64,000 nt of DNA from Amblyomma americanum (GCF_052857255.1 NC_135498.1:118458281-118522280), one strand, 5' to 3'. Shown: positions 29,275 to 40,730, numbered from the stretch's first letter. The notes: a model not told the origin generated them from the sequence alone. Translations and numbers: made by a program.

Positions 29275-29990
29275 ACAAATGTGTCCCCACCGTCTGGAGA
29301 ATGTTGGAGTAAGGAGCGTTAGCTGCTTGGTAGCGCGATCTATTGTCCATGATATGTATTTCCACGTGTTTAGGCTACTTTTCCATACATCACGGCGAGC
29401 GGGTGCCTTCCGCTTTGAGGTCGGATATTTTTTTTACCAATTTTGGCCGAAAATTTTTCGACTCTTTGGAGGGCCATTTTTCCTTACCTCAAGGCGGTAG
29501 GTGCCCTGAATGAATGAATGAATGAATGAATGAATGAATGAATGAAAACTTTATTGTCCACCCAGAAGGAGACCCCAAATCCGCGATCCCGGCACGCATA
29601 CCTGGGACATGGCTAAGGAATCCTCCTCAGACAAGTGAAGATGCACTGCTTTTTTGCGGCCTCAGCCGCTAGGCGGGCGGCTTGCTGCTGAATGCCGGGG
29701 TCCTTGCTCCACAGCCAAACTTGTCAGGCTTCAGTACTGTTGATGTTTAAGCCGGCGCCCGGGGAATCGGCGCATTCCCAAATTATGTGACGAGAGGTGC
29801 CTGTGTCACCACAATTCGCCATGAGGTACGAAGTTGTGAGCTACCGAGTGCTGATGTCACGGCCGTCATTTTAAGCCTGACCGTAAATAAATATTAGCCT
29901 AATTAGGCGATACTGGTGTCTTACATGTACTCACCGAGGCTGTTACGAAATGCCATTAGTGAGGTTATGACGTGATCAGATAAATAAATA
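29275..29990. repeat. Dispersed repeat, copy C, interrupted
   Basis: 29275-29350 (CCGTCTGGAGAATG, GCGTTAGCTGCTTGGTAGCG) and 29855-29990 (CACGGCCGTCATTTTAAGCC, GTACTCACCGAGGCTGTTACG) match 45775-46020 in order. The intervening 480 bases, including a LINE 3' end, are absent there. Confidence 0.6.
29505..29830 (-). mobile_element. I-type LINE 3' end, antisense
   Basis: An ATGA tetranucleotide tract (29510-29546) and an antisense AATAAAG signal mark the 3' end. The antisense translation CGDTGTSRHIIWECADSPG is the Cys/His segment at the C-terminus of I-group ORF2. A stop after NSTEA and others show decay. It is extremely 5'-truncated. Confidence 0.65.
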
Positions 29991-30362
29991 TAAGCAATCA
30001 GTTTAAGCTTAACTATAACTAAATATTAACTTCCTTAGCTTATTTTAGTGTCTAACAAGTTCTACTCATCTAGTCGAGTGCAAATATCTCATTTGTTTTA
30101 GGATGGCCTCATTACTATTTAGTATAAGCGAGTAATCATAGTAATGTGACTAGCTAATTTCGACGTCACAAAATCAGTGACGTCACCAATCGTTTACTTA
30201 TTCGATATACTTACAACGTCACCAATCAATCAGCAAATGGGTTGCTATATCGATTTACTATAGGTGGCCGCCATCTTCAATTCCTTGTTTTCACGCTGAG
30301 TGGGGGTGGTAGCAGACCCCACGAAATATAGAAGCATCATGAAAATGAGCTAACGCTCTTAA
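29991..30362. other. AT-rich sequence, no feature
   Basis: TGACGTCACCAATC-like phrases recur twice (30175-30192 and 30210-30226). No frame or element boundary is visible. Confidence 0.45.
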
Positions 30363-30794
30363 AACTTTATACATCTTTGAAATATTCTGAAGGGCACTCG
30401 ATTTTGCTTTGCTATTACTCTCCTAAGGTACTTATCAAGGCAGTGTGATTAGCGAATCGCGAATTGCCAGGCTTTTGCCGAACAGCTTTTACCACTAACT
30501 CTTCTCAGTTCATGGTCCTGAATACATAACTTTAACGCGGTGGTGTAGTACTGAATAGATATTGTCGTCCTGCACTGACGTCCTTTCCGTCTTGGATATT
30601 ATCACTTTCCTTAGGGATGTATATTGTACCTATAAGTCCGGTATAGTTGTATTTTTCAGCAGCTTTGCATACTTATCTTCTAAACACTGGAAAGGCAATG
30701 CCCACTGAACTGCTTTGGATTCAGATAAGTGAAACGTTTTCTCCTACTACACGCAGGACAATATCGAGGTTGCTTATATTGTGCGTATATCTTT
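30363..30794. repeat. Unclassified 0.9 kb repeat, copy B, left part
   Basis: It corresponds to 226-690 of copy A. It ends in TGCGTATATCTTT (30782-30794), the target duplicated by the LINE. It resumes at 36701. Confidence 0.75.
30782..30794. repeat. Target-site duplication, 3' side of antisense LINE
   Basis: TGCGTATATCTTT occurs here and at 36701-36713. Copy A has the corresponding sequence once, near 675-690. Confidence 0.85.
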
Positions 30795-30855
30795 TTTTTA
30801 CAAGTCTTTATTTCTTCATAAAATAGGCCTAGCCTTGCGGCAGAAATGAGGGGCT

Positions 30856-32140
30856 TCATGGGGGTGGAGGTGGGGGAGGAGCAGGAGGGCCGGTCTCCAC
30901 TTCTTCGAAGTGGGGTGGTCCTGTGGTCGGCTCTGCGAAGAAACGGCCAGGCCCTTCTTCTACCTTGAAATATAGGAGAAAAGCCCGCCAGAGCTGGAGT
31001 GCGTCCGATGATCCGATGTGTAATGGTGGATCAACCCATTCCTGCAAGGTGCCAGGTCGGTGCCCGCCCAGGGACTGAAGTGCTCGCTCCCGCACCACGT
31101 CAAAAGCAGGGCAGCGCCACCAAAGGTGTTCGGCCGTGCTTCTGGCCGGGCATGCCGGGCATTGAGGGGTCGGGTATGAGTGCGGGTTGATGAGGTTGAG
31201 CTTTGCTGGCGACAGAAGCTGGCCAGTCTGGGCGCGGCGGAGGAGTACCGCCTCTACCCTTCGGAAAGTTCTAGGTGGGCGGCGGTATAATTGCTCAGGG
31301 TTCGCCACGTGCTGGAGGATGCGGCGGCGATAGCATTGTGCGCGATGCCATGTCTCGGCCCTATTCACAGGAGGTGACGACGGATGTGCAACGTCATCAC
31401 GGGCCCAAGAAGCGGAAACGAGTGTGCATCCAGGCAAAGGTGCGGAAAGAGCTGCAGCGCGCGCTGCCTGGTGTGCCTTTTCGTTTCCAGTGATTCCTTC
31501 GTGTGCAGGAATCCATCTAATAGCAATAGGGTAGCCCTCCTCTCGCTGGCGGCGGGCTTCAGTTCGAATTGCGCTAAGAACGGCATAGTCTGCTCCCCCC
31601 GCGCGGCATGCGGTGTACGCTGCTTGCGAATCAGTGTAAACATGATAGGTGCATGGAGCCGGATCCTGTCGATCTACTATTCGAGTAATGGCAAGGCGTA
31701 TGGCAATGAGTTCGAGATTAGTGACAGTGTGTTCTTCGGAGAGCCGTTCAACTATTGTGGTATCTGACTCAGAGTCGTGACAACCTATTGCGGCGCCAAG
31801 TTGAAACTGAGCGGCGTCTGTATATAGTTGGATAGCCCCTTCCTGGGCTAGCTTGTATGACATCTCGTGACGTTTAGCGGCAGCTTTGCGCCTTTGGTGA
31901 TTAGCTGAACTCATGTTCTTTGGTAGTGGCATACCCTCTACTAAATCGATTAGTTCCCATGGTGGGGCAGGAGACGACAGCATCTCTAATTTGTCAGTGT
32001 TGTAGCCTAATGCCCGCAGGATTTGACGGCCAGCCGCCGTTGTGGAGAGACGGACACGCTGGGCTTGCAAGTGCTGCTCGGCCACATCCTGTAGGGCATT
32101 GATTTTGCTGCATGCGTGTAGGTCCTCTACTGGCAGAACT
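30856..32140 (-). CDS. I-type LINE ORF2, RNase H and C-terminal zinc-finger portion
   Basis: The frame carries RNase H motifs in order: AIQLYTDAAQ (Asp), TNLELIAIRLA (Glu), YHVYTDSQAAY (Asp) and IRWIPAHEGITGNEKAHQAA (final acidic/His motif). After it comes TPQCPACPARSTAEHLWWRC, the Cys/His finger ending I-group ORF2. It would remove RNA from the RNA-DNA hybrid during insertion. It is cut off from the reverse transcriptase by a frameshift near 32130 and a stop at 32217-32219. The listed ATG at 32085 is internal; the family protein has no start here. Confidence 0.85.
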
Positions 32141-33385
32141 GTGGTAGGCCAGTAACAAGACGCATCGCCTTCCGATTGATTCGCTCAAGCTGAAGGCGTT
32201 GGGTCGCGTTAAGCCGCATTTAGGAATATGCATACAGTATTTTTGATGTTATGAGGGCCAGGGCTATCTGACGGAGTCCCACCTCTTTGATTCCCCACCT
32301 ACGAGCAGAGACGCGGCGCATAAAATGTAAAGCCTGATGGCAACTAAGCACCGTGTTATGAATCCAGCTTTTGGCTCCTCCATCCTCGTCAATAAGCATT
32401 CCGAGTATACGGATTGTTTGTTTCCGGCAAATAACCGAATCCCCTAAATGAAGAGAGATAAGATTTCGTTCGGCCTCGGCTCGCAGCCGCGGACCGTTTA
32501 TGACAGCCACGTACTCGGTTTTTTCCGGAGAGGTTTTCATGCCACATTTCTTGATGTAGTCGTGGACGGCATTAAGGCCTGTCTGCAAGGCTAATTCCTG
32601 CTCCGCACGGGACCCAGAATTGGTCCAGAGCGTTATATCGTCCGCATACACGGCAAAATTAAGACCGGGTATCGACGTTAGAATTGGCGGAAGACCTGAC
32701 ATCGCGATATTAAAAAGAGCCGGAGATATGAGGGCGCCTTGGGGTACGCCGGTTCGGTTAGGTTGCCGTGCACCCTGAGTATCCCCAACCATTACCGAGA
32801 AAGTTCTGTCCGCAAGAAACGCTTTCACGAAGCGGTAGAGGTTCCCGCGTATCCCCACTTCCTGGAGCCGTTGAAGTAGGGTAGAGTGGGGCACGGAATC
32901 AAAAGCCTTTTGGACGTCAACCCCAACAACCACCTGGAGCTGTGCGCTGCTAGGGTATGCGAGAACGTCGTTATGAAGTCTTCTGAGAATATCTTGCGCG
33001 CAGAGTCCTCGTCGAAAACATACTTGCATAGGAGACAGGACGCTGAACTTGTCTAAGTACCATTCCAGTCTTCTCAGAGCCCTACGTTCCCTGACTTTAC
33101 AAAGGTTGGACGTCAGCGATATCGGCCTGAGGTCTTGTAATGTCCGACTTGGCTTACCGGGTTTTGGAATTGGTATGACAACTGACTCCTTCCAGGCAGG
33201 GGGAAGAGCACCATTGGTCCAGCATTCGTTGAATACTTTCAACAGGGCAAGTTTATGTGATTTGGGAAGGTTAAGAAGTGTTGAATAGCGTACACCATCC
33301 GGTCCCGGGGCACTTTTATGGTTTGAGTCATACAAGGCTGCCTCCAGTTCGTCTAATGTGAAGGGAACGTCGGATCATTCGATGT
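32141..33385 (-). CDS. I-type LINE ORF2, reverse transcriptase portion
   Basis: Motifs in order are SNHKSAPGPDGVRYSTLLNL, LRPISLTSNLCKVRERRALR, CFRRGLCAQDILRRLHND, VVGVDVQKAFDSVPH (first catalytic Asp), TGVPQGALISPALFNIAMSG and NFAVYADDITLWTNSG (catalytic YADD), then the thumb. The frame stops at 32220 after ILYAYS, and homologous sequence MRLNATQRLQLERINRKAMR continues beyond the stop. Upstream it is joined to the endonuclease by a frameshift near 33360-33385. Confidence 0.88.
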
Positions 33386-34747
33386 ATCTGAGACGGGGTC
33401 CGCAGGCAAGGCATCCACCTTTTCAGGTTGGGGAAAAAGGACCTTCCCTCCTTGTAAAGCTAGATCAGCCGGGGAGACGTTCAATTTCAGGGCCATGCCT
33501 TGGGAAGGGGGAATCGGCCGTTTGCGTCCAAGGACAGCTCGAAATATGTGCCAGGCCTTCGACAAGTTAACTGTTCCATTGAGCGAGTGGCACAGCAGCT
33601 GCCAATCTTGGAGAGCGAGCTGCATAGTATACTGCTCGACCTCTTGAGTAAGGCGGGTGAGGGCGCGCCTACGGTGGGATGTCCGACCAGAGCGGCGGTA
33701 CGCCTTGAGAGCACGAAGCCTACGATTCCACAGACTCAAAAGGTGGGACTCCGGCTTCGGGGCATCGTATTTAACTGAAAGCGTCGTTGTGGCTTTCTTC
33801 ATGGCACCGTTGATCTGAGTAATGAGTTCGTCTAATTCTGTGGGAACGTTCACCTCACCGAGCATTCTGCGAAAATCGTCCCATGAGACGTGCTCCTCTA
33901 TTCGATGGCGTTGTTGCCGCTTTAGTGACTTTCGCCCTCGAGGGGCCCATGACACCACCACGGGATAGTGATCACTGCCCATGACATCATCAGCCCGTGA
34001 CCATATGATCTCATTAGGATGGGAAACAAGTGTCAGGTCTGGAGAAGTGTCTTGTTGACCTTTGTGCTGGCCACAACGACTGGGCAGCGTAAGGTCGTTA
34101 ACGATGGTCAGTTTGTCTTTGACAATGTGCTGCCATAGATGCCTTCCCCTAGCATCTGAGCGATGATATCCCCAGCCGGTGTGCATGGCATTAAAATCAC
34201 ACCCAACTATAACGCGATCCTGAGGATATATCCTTAAGAAGTGTTCTATAAAAGATATATCTACTCGATATGTCGTAGTACCGAAGGATCTGGCATAAAC
34301 CGAAAAAACCAATGCTTGTTGGTCCCCTTCTAATGTAAGGCGCACTCCCGCTACCTCTTGCGTCTGCGTGCACCACGCGGACGTATCAAGCTCGGTGTGG
34401 GCAGCGCGAGAGAGAACAAGTACGCATGCTTGTCCATAGGCTACTGGATTCGCGGATCGCGATCCTGGCCCAGGACGTCGGTGCTCTATGGAAGGGGTGC
34501 AGTAAGGTTTGTACCCTATTAGATTGGGCCTATTAGTACCAGTCTCCTGAAGCAGGATAGCTAGAGGAAGCGTCGGCGTGATGGAAAGTCTCCTTTGAAG
34601 TTCTGCTTGTTTGCGACGGATTCCCCGGCAGTTCCATTGTAAGAACCATATAGGAGAGTCCGAAGCAAAAATTTCATGAGGTTTCGCGCTAGTGCCCGCC
34701 ATTTTGAAACTGGAAGGTGCGCGGAAGAGAGGATGATGTGTGCCCAA
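33353..34747 (-). CDS. I-type LINE ORF2, APE-like endonuclease portion
   Basis: The 464-residue frame starts at an ATG overlapping the end of ORF1 by 59 bases. Endonuclease motifs are FLQWNCRGIRRKQ, ILLQETGTN, VIVGCDFNAMHTGWG, TSPDLTLVSHP and DDVMGSDHYPVVVSW, followed by a long basic linker. It nicks target DNA to prime reverse transcription. It ends at DPTFPSH, where a frameshift separates it from the reverse transcriptase. Confidence 0.88.
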   Translation of the reverse strand: MGTHHPLFRAPSSFKMAGTSAKPHEIFASDSPIWFLQWNCRGIRRKQAELQRRLSITPTLPLAILLQETGTNRPNLIGYKPYCTPSIEHRRPGPGSRSANPVAYGQACVLVLSRAAHTELDTSAWCTQTQEVAGVRLTLEGDQQALVFSVYARSFGTTTYRVDISFIEHFLRIYPQDRVIVGCDFNAMHTGWGYHRSDARGRHLWQHIVKDKLTIVNDLTLPSRCGQHKGQQDTSPDLTLVSHPNEIIWSRADDVMGSDHYPVVVSWAPRGRKSLKRQQRHRIEEHVSWDDFRRMLGEVNVPTELDELITQINGAMKKATTTLSVKYDAPKPESHLLSLWNRRLRALKAYRRSGRTSHRRRALTRLTQEVEQYTMQLALQDWQLLCHSLNGTVNLSKAWHIFRAVLGRKRPIPPSQGMALKLNVSPADLALQGGKVLFPQPEKVDALPADPVSDTSNDPTFPSH

Positions 34748-36598
34748 TTCCGGGCTCTTGATTCGGAGAAGCCTGCGACAGTCCTAAGAGTGGAAGCATG
34801 CGCTTGATCACCTCAGCAGTGACCATTTCGATAATGTGCTTGAGTTGGTCTTCATCTAAGTGCACCGTGCGTGAGCGATCTTGCGCCAGATGCGTTTCTG
34901 CACCGCGCTGTGTAGCACGGAGAGTTTCAGCATAAGCACGGTGTATGTGTGCTTGCTTTGGCGCCGTCGCGGAATGCTCAAGAGATCTCGTTAGGGATGG
35001 AGGTGTGGCATTCCTTAGACTAGTGCTCTCAGTTTGTGTAGAGTGGCCGTGCGCATTTTTCCCTCTAGTTTTATGTTCACTGCCTCGTTCCTTTGGTAAC
35101 GGCTGACTTTGTATTGGAGGGAAGTCCTCCTTAACAAGCACAAGTTGCTCCGAGGGTGACCGCTGTGCGCTGGCAGGGCTCTTGTGCGCAGCCGTCGAAA
35201 ACGTTTCGTTGCCCTGTAGAAGCTCGGCTTGTTGCTTGCGCTCCTTTCGTCGCGATACTCGGATTCGGCGGACAATGCCGTTCCTCAGGGTTTTGATAGC
35301 CTGTCGCCGAACAGGGCACTTCGGGTCTGTAGCTACGTGTTGACCTCCGCAATTACGGCATAGTGGTTCTGTCGGGCATACCTCGAGGTTGCCATGTGCG
35401 GGGCGACCGCAGAACGAGCATTGACGTTGGTCGACTAGTGGACACGAATTTGTCCTATGTCCGATTTTATTACAGGTCTCACATATGACAGATTTCGGGT
35501 GATAAGGTATGACCGGCAGGAGTATGCTGTATAGATGGATTTTGCGGGGAAGGCTGGAGCCCTCAAATGTTATGAGAGCTGCTCCGTTCTTGCCCATTGG
35601 TCTGGCACTGATTACCTTGCACGAATAGCACGTGAGGTTGGCCATGAGCTGTTCGCTTGTTAGCCCGTTGGCCCGATATATGACCCCGCGGATCTGGCCG
35701 GAGCGAATGGTTTCATAGGCTTGTATAGATGTAGGCTTTCCAGAAATTAAGACAGACTGCAGTCCGAGAAGATGGTCCCTGGCATGCGTATGCGATACGT
35801 CGACCGCAAACTGATTGCTTCTTTCAAGAGGCCGTACTTGAAAGCCTGAGTGAAAATGTATTTTTTGAAGCTCATCGCCAATGGCTCTGTGCAGCCAGTG
35901 TGCGGGGAGTGAGCCTAGTTGTCCAGGTGAAGTTGGCTTCTTTATTAAAGTATGTTTAACACAGGTTGGATCGGCAGCTGTAGCTTTGTTCTTTCGCCTA
36001 ACGGCTGCCAGTCATCCTCTTCAGAGTGGTCATTATCAGCCGAGTGATCGGTTCTGCCGAATGTGGTGACCATGGGGGCCGAGGAAGGGCCCCACGATTG
36101 AAAATGCGTATCCGCGTAGCAACGATTTATTGCTGTCTGCGAGCGGCCAAATTTTACGCCGTGTCGTTTGTTCACCAAGCGAGCGTTTTCTTGAGTTATC
36201 TGAGAAGTGCCTAACCTCATCCTAGGCTGCTTGGCAAATTTCGAAAATGGAAAAGTGCAAGATCCTACCTGAGAATGGTTATTTCCAGGCATGTTTTCCG
36301 TGGAAAGAACAGAGAAGGGATTGGAGACAGGTATCGCCGCAACCACTTGGCTGCATTCGTCGTCCGTCATGCCTGCGTCGGCGTCAAGCACAGCGACAGA
36401 TTGCGCCGCGTTATCTGTGCCGCTACGAAGCGATGTTGCCTCGGCGGCTTGCTGCGGCTCCCCGGGAGCCATGTTGGCGGCATCGGCGGTGGGCGTATCG
36501 GATGTATCCGGATGGTTTTCTGTGGTAGTCTTCGACATGGAAGCGTTGAAACTGTTGTCCACAGGTGACAAGGAACACGATGGCACTGGCCCATCCAT
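34689..36598 (-). CDS. I-type LINE ORF1 (gag-like, CCHC zinc knuckles), one frameshift
   Basis: Two frames form one protein. The N-terminal part (36598-35945, starting MDGPVPSC) is rich in Ser, Thr and Pro. A shift near 35950-35990 leads through DPTCVKHTLIKKPTSPGQLG into the C-terminal part. This holds three CX2CX3-4HX4-6C knuckles: CETCNKIGHRTNSC, CSFCGRPAHGNLEVC and CRNCGGQHVATDPKC. A basic low-complexity tail follows. Such proteins bind the LINE RNA. It overlaps the ORF2 start. Confidence 0.82.
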
Positions 36599-36700
36599 TT
36601 TTGGGAGGCTAGCCCAAAAACGTCTGGGCCAAAAAGCTTCGAAAAGTCGGAGCGATGCGAACGTGCGTCAGTTCGAGACGGCTGCTTGCAGCGCCCCCCC

Positions 36701-37166
36701 TGCGTATATCTTTATAACCTGGCTTAAGGTGTAAATATGGGCCACAGCCACTCGCCGCTGCTGGGAAGGTCAGCCACCTTCGTTGGTCAACGAAAGTCTA
36801 AGATCCCTCAAACGTTTCAACGATTACCTTAGTGAATACCTTGCGTGATCATGGTTTGTTTGCTGATGCAAGTTGTGCTACTCTGGGATCGAGCAATTCT
36901 TTTTCTCAGCTTATCCCGCTGTCTGTGGTATAGAAAATCCATCTTGAACTGTTTTATTACCTGAAAGTATTGAAAGCTTTGAGCGCTAATTTCGCGGTGA
37001 TTAATGCACGGGAGGCGTTGAAGTGAATTTTTTAACAAAAAAAAAAGCTGATGATGATTACTGCCAGCGCAAAAACCCAACAGCATAATAACGGAGGGAA
37101 TGGTGTTCGTACTCTCGTCTAAGTCGAAATTGTTTTACGATTCGGCATGGTTTATTCGCTCAGGTG
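36701..37166. repeat. Unclassified 0.9 kb repeat, copy B, right part
   Basis: It starts with the duplicated TGCGTATATCTTT (36701-36713) and continues the alignment with copy A through GGGCCACAGCCACT and GAGTAGATCCACAACC. There it meets an antisense LINE 3' end. Confidence 0.75.
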
Positions 37167-38125
37167 AGTAGATCCACAACCCGGTTTTGGCCACGTACTG
37201 GGCCAATGAAATGAGTGAAAGTTGCGTGGTTTTATCTGGCTGGTTGAGGAGTTGATCCCAGCATTCCGCAGATGGAGCTGGCAGGAGGGCCCGTGGGGGA
37301 GGGTTATTTTCGCATCCGCAGAGGATGTGGGCCTGAGTGGCGGATGAACTGTGTATGCAATTTGGGCATGTGGGGTCGTATTCCCCATTGGTGATCAGTT
37401 GTAGGCTTGAGTGGCCGAGAATTAAAGGCGTCTGCAATCTTCGGAGCAGGGTGGCTTATGCTCGGTCCACGTCGGGTTCAAGAGGCGGGAAATGGCGTCA
37501 CGTCTTTTTATGAACATTGGTGATGTCGGCACAAGTCTGGGGGGCTTCAGCGAGTGCTCCAAGACCCGTGGCACGGCCGCCGGGATTGTTAATCCTCGGG
37601 CAAGTCGGCCGGCCCCTTCCTTACCAGCCTGTTATGCGTCAGTGGTGTAGGCAGGGGCTTATTATTTTTCAATCTTGTGAGGTTGCCCCAACCTGGTATA
37701 TGTCCCTTCGTTACCACAGTTGCCCTCATGGGCGGGTACCCAGATTAGGTTAATTTTGCGGTTGGGAGGGCAGCCGCGCAGGATGCGTGCGACGGCAATG
37801 CAGATGCAGCCTGCCGAGTGGTTTAGGATTGCTCGTGTTGAGTCACCGAGGACTGTGCGCGTACAGCGGTCAGCGATAGCCAGCGCTATGGCTGCCTCTT
37901 CTGCTACGGCGAGGGAGGGGGCGCACATCGCGGCAGCGGAGCTAAGGGTAGATCGCGGCGTGGTTGCACAGACCACGTAGGTTGTGCCTTGCGTTGCCGC
38001 GTCCATGTGTGTAGTGTGTTCAACAGCACGATAGAAATCATCCAGTTCTCGGGCGTTGTGCTAAAGGCAAGCGTCGTGTCGGCGAGGCAGCCGCTTCTTC
38101 CGTAGGGGGTTTGACAAAAAGACAG
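37167..38125 (-). pseudogene. I-type LINE 3' region with RNase H, decayed copy III
   Basis: Antisense it reads MDAATQGTTYVV, EEAAIALAIADR, GDSTRAIL, INLIWVPAHEGNCGNEGTY and then CPNCIHSSSATQAHILCGC, the RNase H and terminal finger of I-group ORF2. It is paralogous to 13165-14437 and 61560-62816 but stands outside the duplicated block, so the element itself is dispersed. Frames are broken between RNase H and finger. Confidence 0.75.
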
Positions 38126-39327
38126 GTTTGACAGGTCTCTCCTCCGGCTACTGACGCTGCTGCTAGCGGTCGGGACACCGGACGTTAAACATGCGTGTCT
38201 CGCGGCGGCATATTCACGACGGCGTTAAGCCAGTTGTTCGATGCGCTGTTCGTCTGTTTCTGGGGCGATTCGTTTCCTGTTCATCTCGTTCCGCTGTCGA
38301 TTCCCGGCCTCCTCGAGCTTATCAGAATCGTCGCCGTCCATACAGTCACCTCAACTGTGGTTGCGGCGCATGCCAGCTCTCCTTTTCAATCCTGTGACAA
38401 GCGAGCGGATGCGAACGCAGCGACGAGGAACGCGTTGTCACGCCCTACCAAACGGCGGCGGCGGCGGCGAGCAGCGTGGTGTGACGTCATGACAGATTGC
38501 GCGGCGAGCGCGCGAAGCACAGTAACCTTCCGTGGTGGGGCGCGTTGTGACGTAACGTGCCTCGATGGAGTACGGCCACGGCGACATCGCGGGGTTGCGC
38601 CTAATAAAGCTTTCGCTTTGAAATCCCTTACACGAGCACCAAAATAACACGACAACACTGCTTACTAGTTGACGTTGCCTATACGCTCGGCGTCCGCTAG
38701 CACAGCCTCAACTGCGTCAGGCCTGACGCCTGCCTCCCTTTCTGAATCGCTGGCCAGCGGGTCAAAAATAAAGCTGTTGCTCTTGTTTTGCCTCAAACAT
38801 GATGTCACATACCCACGGGGGGGGGGGGGGGGGATTGGCAGGGGTTTGGTGCAGATCCCAACAGGCAAAGTTCATCCACGTTCACCTCAAGTGGTGTAAA
38901 AATAAACTGTTTTTCGGGGTTCGCAAACGCGGCGTCTACTTCTTCGCTTGTGTCGTCCCCCGATGCCTCATAATCAGTGTCCTCGCCAAAATAAAATTCA
39001 TCTTCCGACTCAGAACTATTCGCCATTGCGACTTGCCCTGCTCCTGTCTCTCCGTGTTTACGCGCACGATGTGCGTGTCAAACAGACGACGTCCCCGCTC
39101 GACGTCACGGTTTTCCGGACCCACGTGACAACGCATTGCCTGGTTTTTGGCTTCATGTAAAAACCTGGCAACTACGAACCGAAACAGAAACAGGTGGTGC
39201 AAATAGTACGATTATTATTATATAGTACGAGTTCGTGCTTCTAACATCGTGTACCATGCTTACAGAATCGCTACGCATTATTTACAACCAAGAGGTGCAA
39301 CATAAAAATGTTGTGTCTCTACCCCTT
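38126..39327. other. GC-rich sequence, no firm gene; contains a G-run
   Basis: Overlapping frames at 38195-38647 are GC-driven shadows. 38817-38833 is a 17-base G-run. 38500-38620 contains an antisense terminus of the hairpin family, listed separately. The antisense frame near 38805-39026 is acidic (SSESEDEFYFGEDTDYEASG) and could be a transposase-like N-terminus, but nothing else supports this. Confidence 0.4.
38500..38620 (-). mobile_element. Terminus of the hairpin family, antisense, diverged
   Basis: Read antisense: TTCAAAGCGAAAGCTTTATT (palindromic), then GGCGCAACCCCGCG and ACGTTACGTCACAAC. The arrangement of hairpin, spacer and TACGTCAC parallels 3682-3770. Confidence 0.4.
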
Positions 39328-39503
39328 TAAAGGTCACCAGGTGGTCGAAATTATTCCGGAGCCCTCGACTACGGCACCTATTTTACCTTTTCTTCTCTCG
39401 GTCTCTCCTTTATCCGTTTCCGTAAGGCGCGATTCAGGTGTCAGCCGAGATGCGATACAGATACTGCGCCATATCGATTACCCCAAAAACCAATTTTCAA
39501 TTT
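39328..39503 (+). mobile_element. Ruka-like SINE, 5'-truncated
   Basis: CACCAGGTGGTCGAAATTAT begins the copy in mid-body. The 3' module is present in diverged form and ends CCAATTTTC. Confidence 0.85.
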
Positions 39504-39509
39504 CTTTCC

Positions 39510-39807
39510 CTAACCGCGGTGGCTCAGTGTTTAGGACGCTCGACTACTGATCCGGAGTTCCAGGGTTCGAACCCGACCGCGGCGGCTGCGTTTTTAAGGA
39601 GGTAAAACGGTAAGGCGCCCGTGTGCTGTGCTATGTCAGTGCACCCAGGTGGTCGAAATTTTTCCGGAGCTCCCCACTACGGCACCTCTTTCTTGCTTTC
39701 TTCTTAAACTCCCTACTTTGTTCCTTTCCTTAAAGCGGTTCAAGTCTCCAACGATATATGAGACAGATACTGCGCCATTTCCTTTCCCCAATAACCAATT
39801 GCTATTA
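39510..39807 (+). mobile_element. Ruka-like SINE with target duplication
   Basis: The head (A box TGGCTCAGTGT, B box GGTTCGAACCC), body and 3' module are complete, apart from a missing TTAAAGATC stretch after GTGCAC. TCAATTTCTTTCC (39497-39509) and TCAATTTTTTTCC (39808-39820) flank it, a 13-bp target duplication with one mismatch. Confidence 0.9.
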
Positions 39808-40112
39808 TCAATTTTTTTCCGGTCACACCGGCCGGCACAAAGGCTGTGAGTCTAGGCGTTCGTTTGTGACGTCGGAGCGGTTCACGCAGAGCAGCAACCT
39901 CTTCTGAATGAAGTATTAAATTTTTTACACGCTGGCAGTTTGTAGAAGCGCAGTGTAGGGAGTTCTTTTTTTCTTGGAGACAGAATATTTCCACATTCAA
40001 GGAATCGAACTTGTTCATTGCGGTAGGACGACACGATTGAGTTCTCCATCGAGTGTCTACGTGCGCGGGTTCTTATTAGGATTGTATGATTTCTGACAGT
40101 TGAATGGAATTT

Positions 40113-40730
40113 TTTCTGCATTGTGCAAACTGCAAGACACAACAGGCAGATGCAGAACAGAACAAACATAAGATCATCTGGGTACCGGGCACACGGGCGT
40201 GGCAGGAAACCAAGAGGTGGACAGGATTGCTCGAGGATTTACTGATTACCGAGCATCCAACGTTAACAAACCTTGAGGAATCCCAGCCAGTACCTCAGGA
40301 GTACTCGTTCATACTAAACAACAACAAAGGCAACAGTATGCAGTATCCACCACCGCACAAATCCTTAAACAAAGAAGAGGCTGTCACATGGAGAACTACA
40401 AATGGGGTTATATCCAAACCTAAACACTACCCACACTTTACGAACACAAGTGTCCGTGGTGCCATAAAAAACCTACACATTATAACATGACATGGGCATG
40501 CCAAAAAGTCGACGTCGTTCCAATTATACTAAACCCAAGTGCGGAGCAATGGGAGGGTATGCTCTCCAGCGACTGCCGCGATGACCAGATCTGTCTGATA
40601 CGGCGAGCTCAGCTGACGGCAGCATCCAGTGGAGCCCTGGATTAGGGGCCACCGACCGTTGCGGAGATGGACTAATCTGAACCGCGTAGAAGCACTTGCG
40701 TTTGAGCTCAATAAAGTTATCCTATTAGCC
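40113..40730 (+). pseudogene. I-type LINE 3' fragment inside the foldback arm
   Basis: It encodes, in broken frames, IIWVPG-H/R-TGVAGNQEVDRIA-type RNase H sequence, then KCPWCHKKPTHYNMTWACQK, NPSAEQWEGMLSSDCRDDQI and ASSGALD, the C-terminal finger and tail of a tick I-group ORF2. It ends with CAATAAAGTTATCC. A 31-base imperfect direct repeat flanks it (40082-40112 and 40731-40761, six mismatches). This sequence is present once in the right arm, so it is the target duplication. Confidence 0.72.

Larger units (their letters stand above)
30795..36700 (-). mobile_element. Full-length I-group LINE, antisense
   Basis: The 5.9 kb element is in reverse orientation. The 5' end begins in a G-run (C-run at 36693-36700 on the plus strand), then come ORF1 with zinc knuckles and ORF2 with endonuclease, reverse transcriptase and RNase H. 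It ends with AATAAAG and a short A tail at 30795. A 13-bp target duplication delimits it. RNase H plus a CCHC ORF1 places it in the I group (I, Loa or R1-like lineages). Few lesions imply a fairly recent insertion. Confidence 0.9.

Noticed and set aside
30999..31767. Plus-strand open frames over the antisense LINE
   Set aside because: They are shadows of RNase H coding sequence on the other strand.
38195..38658. Host gene in the GC-rich segment with overlapping frames on both strands
   Set aside because: Open frames in several phases are expected from GC richness; no domain, splice pattern or repeat-free conservation is visible.
38817..38833. G-quadruplex regulatory element
   Set aside because: A single 17-base G-run without flanking gene; G- and C-runs at 18708, 27967 and 44875 look like ordinary homopolymers.
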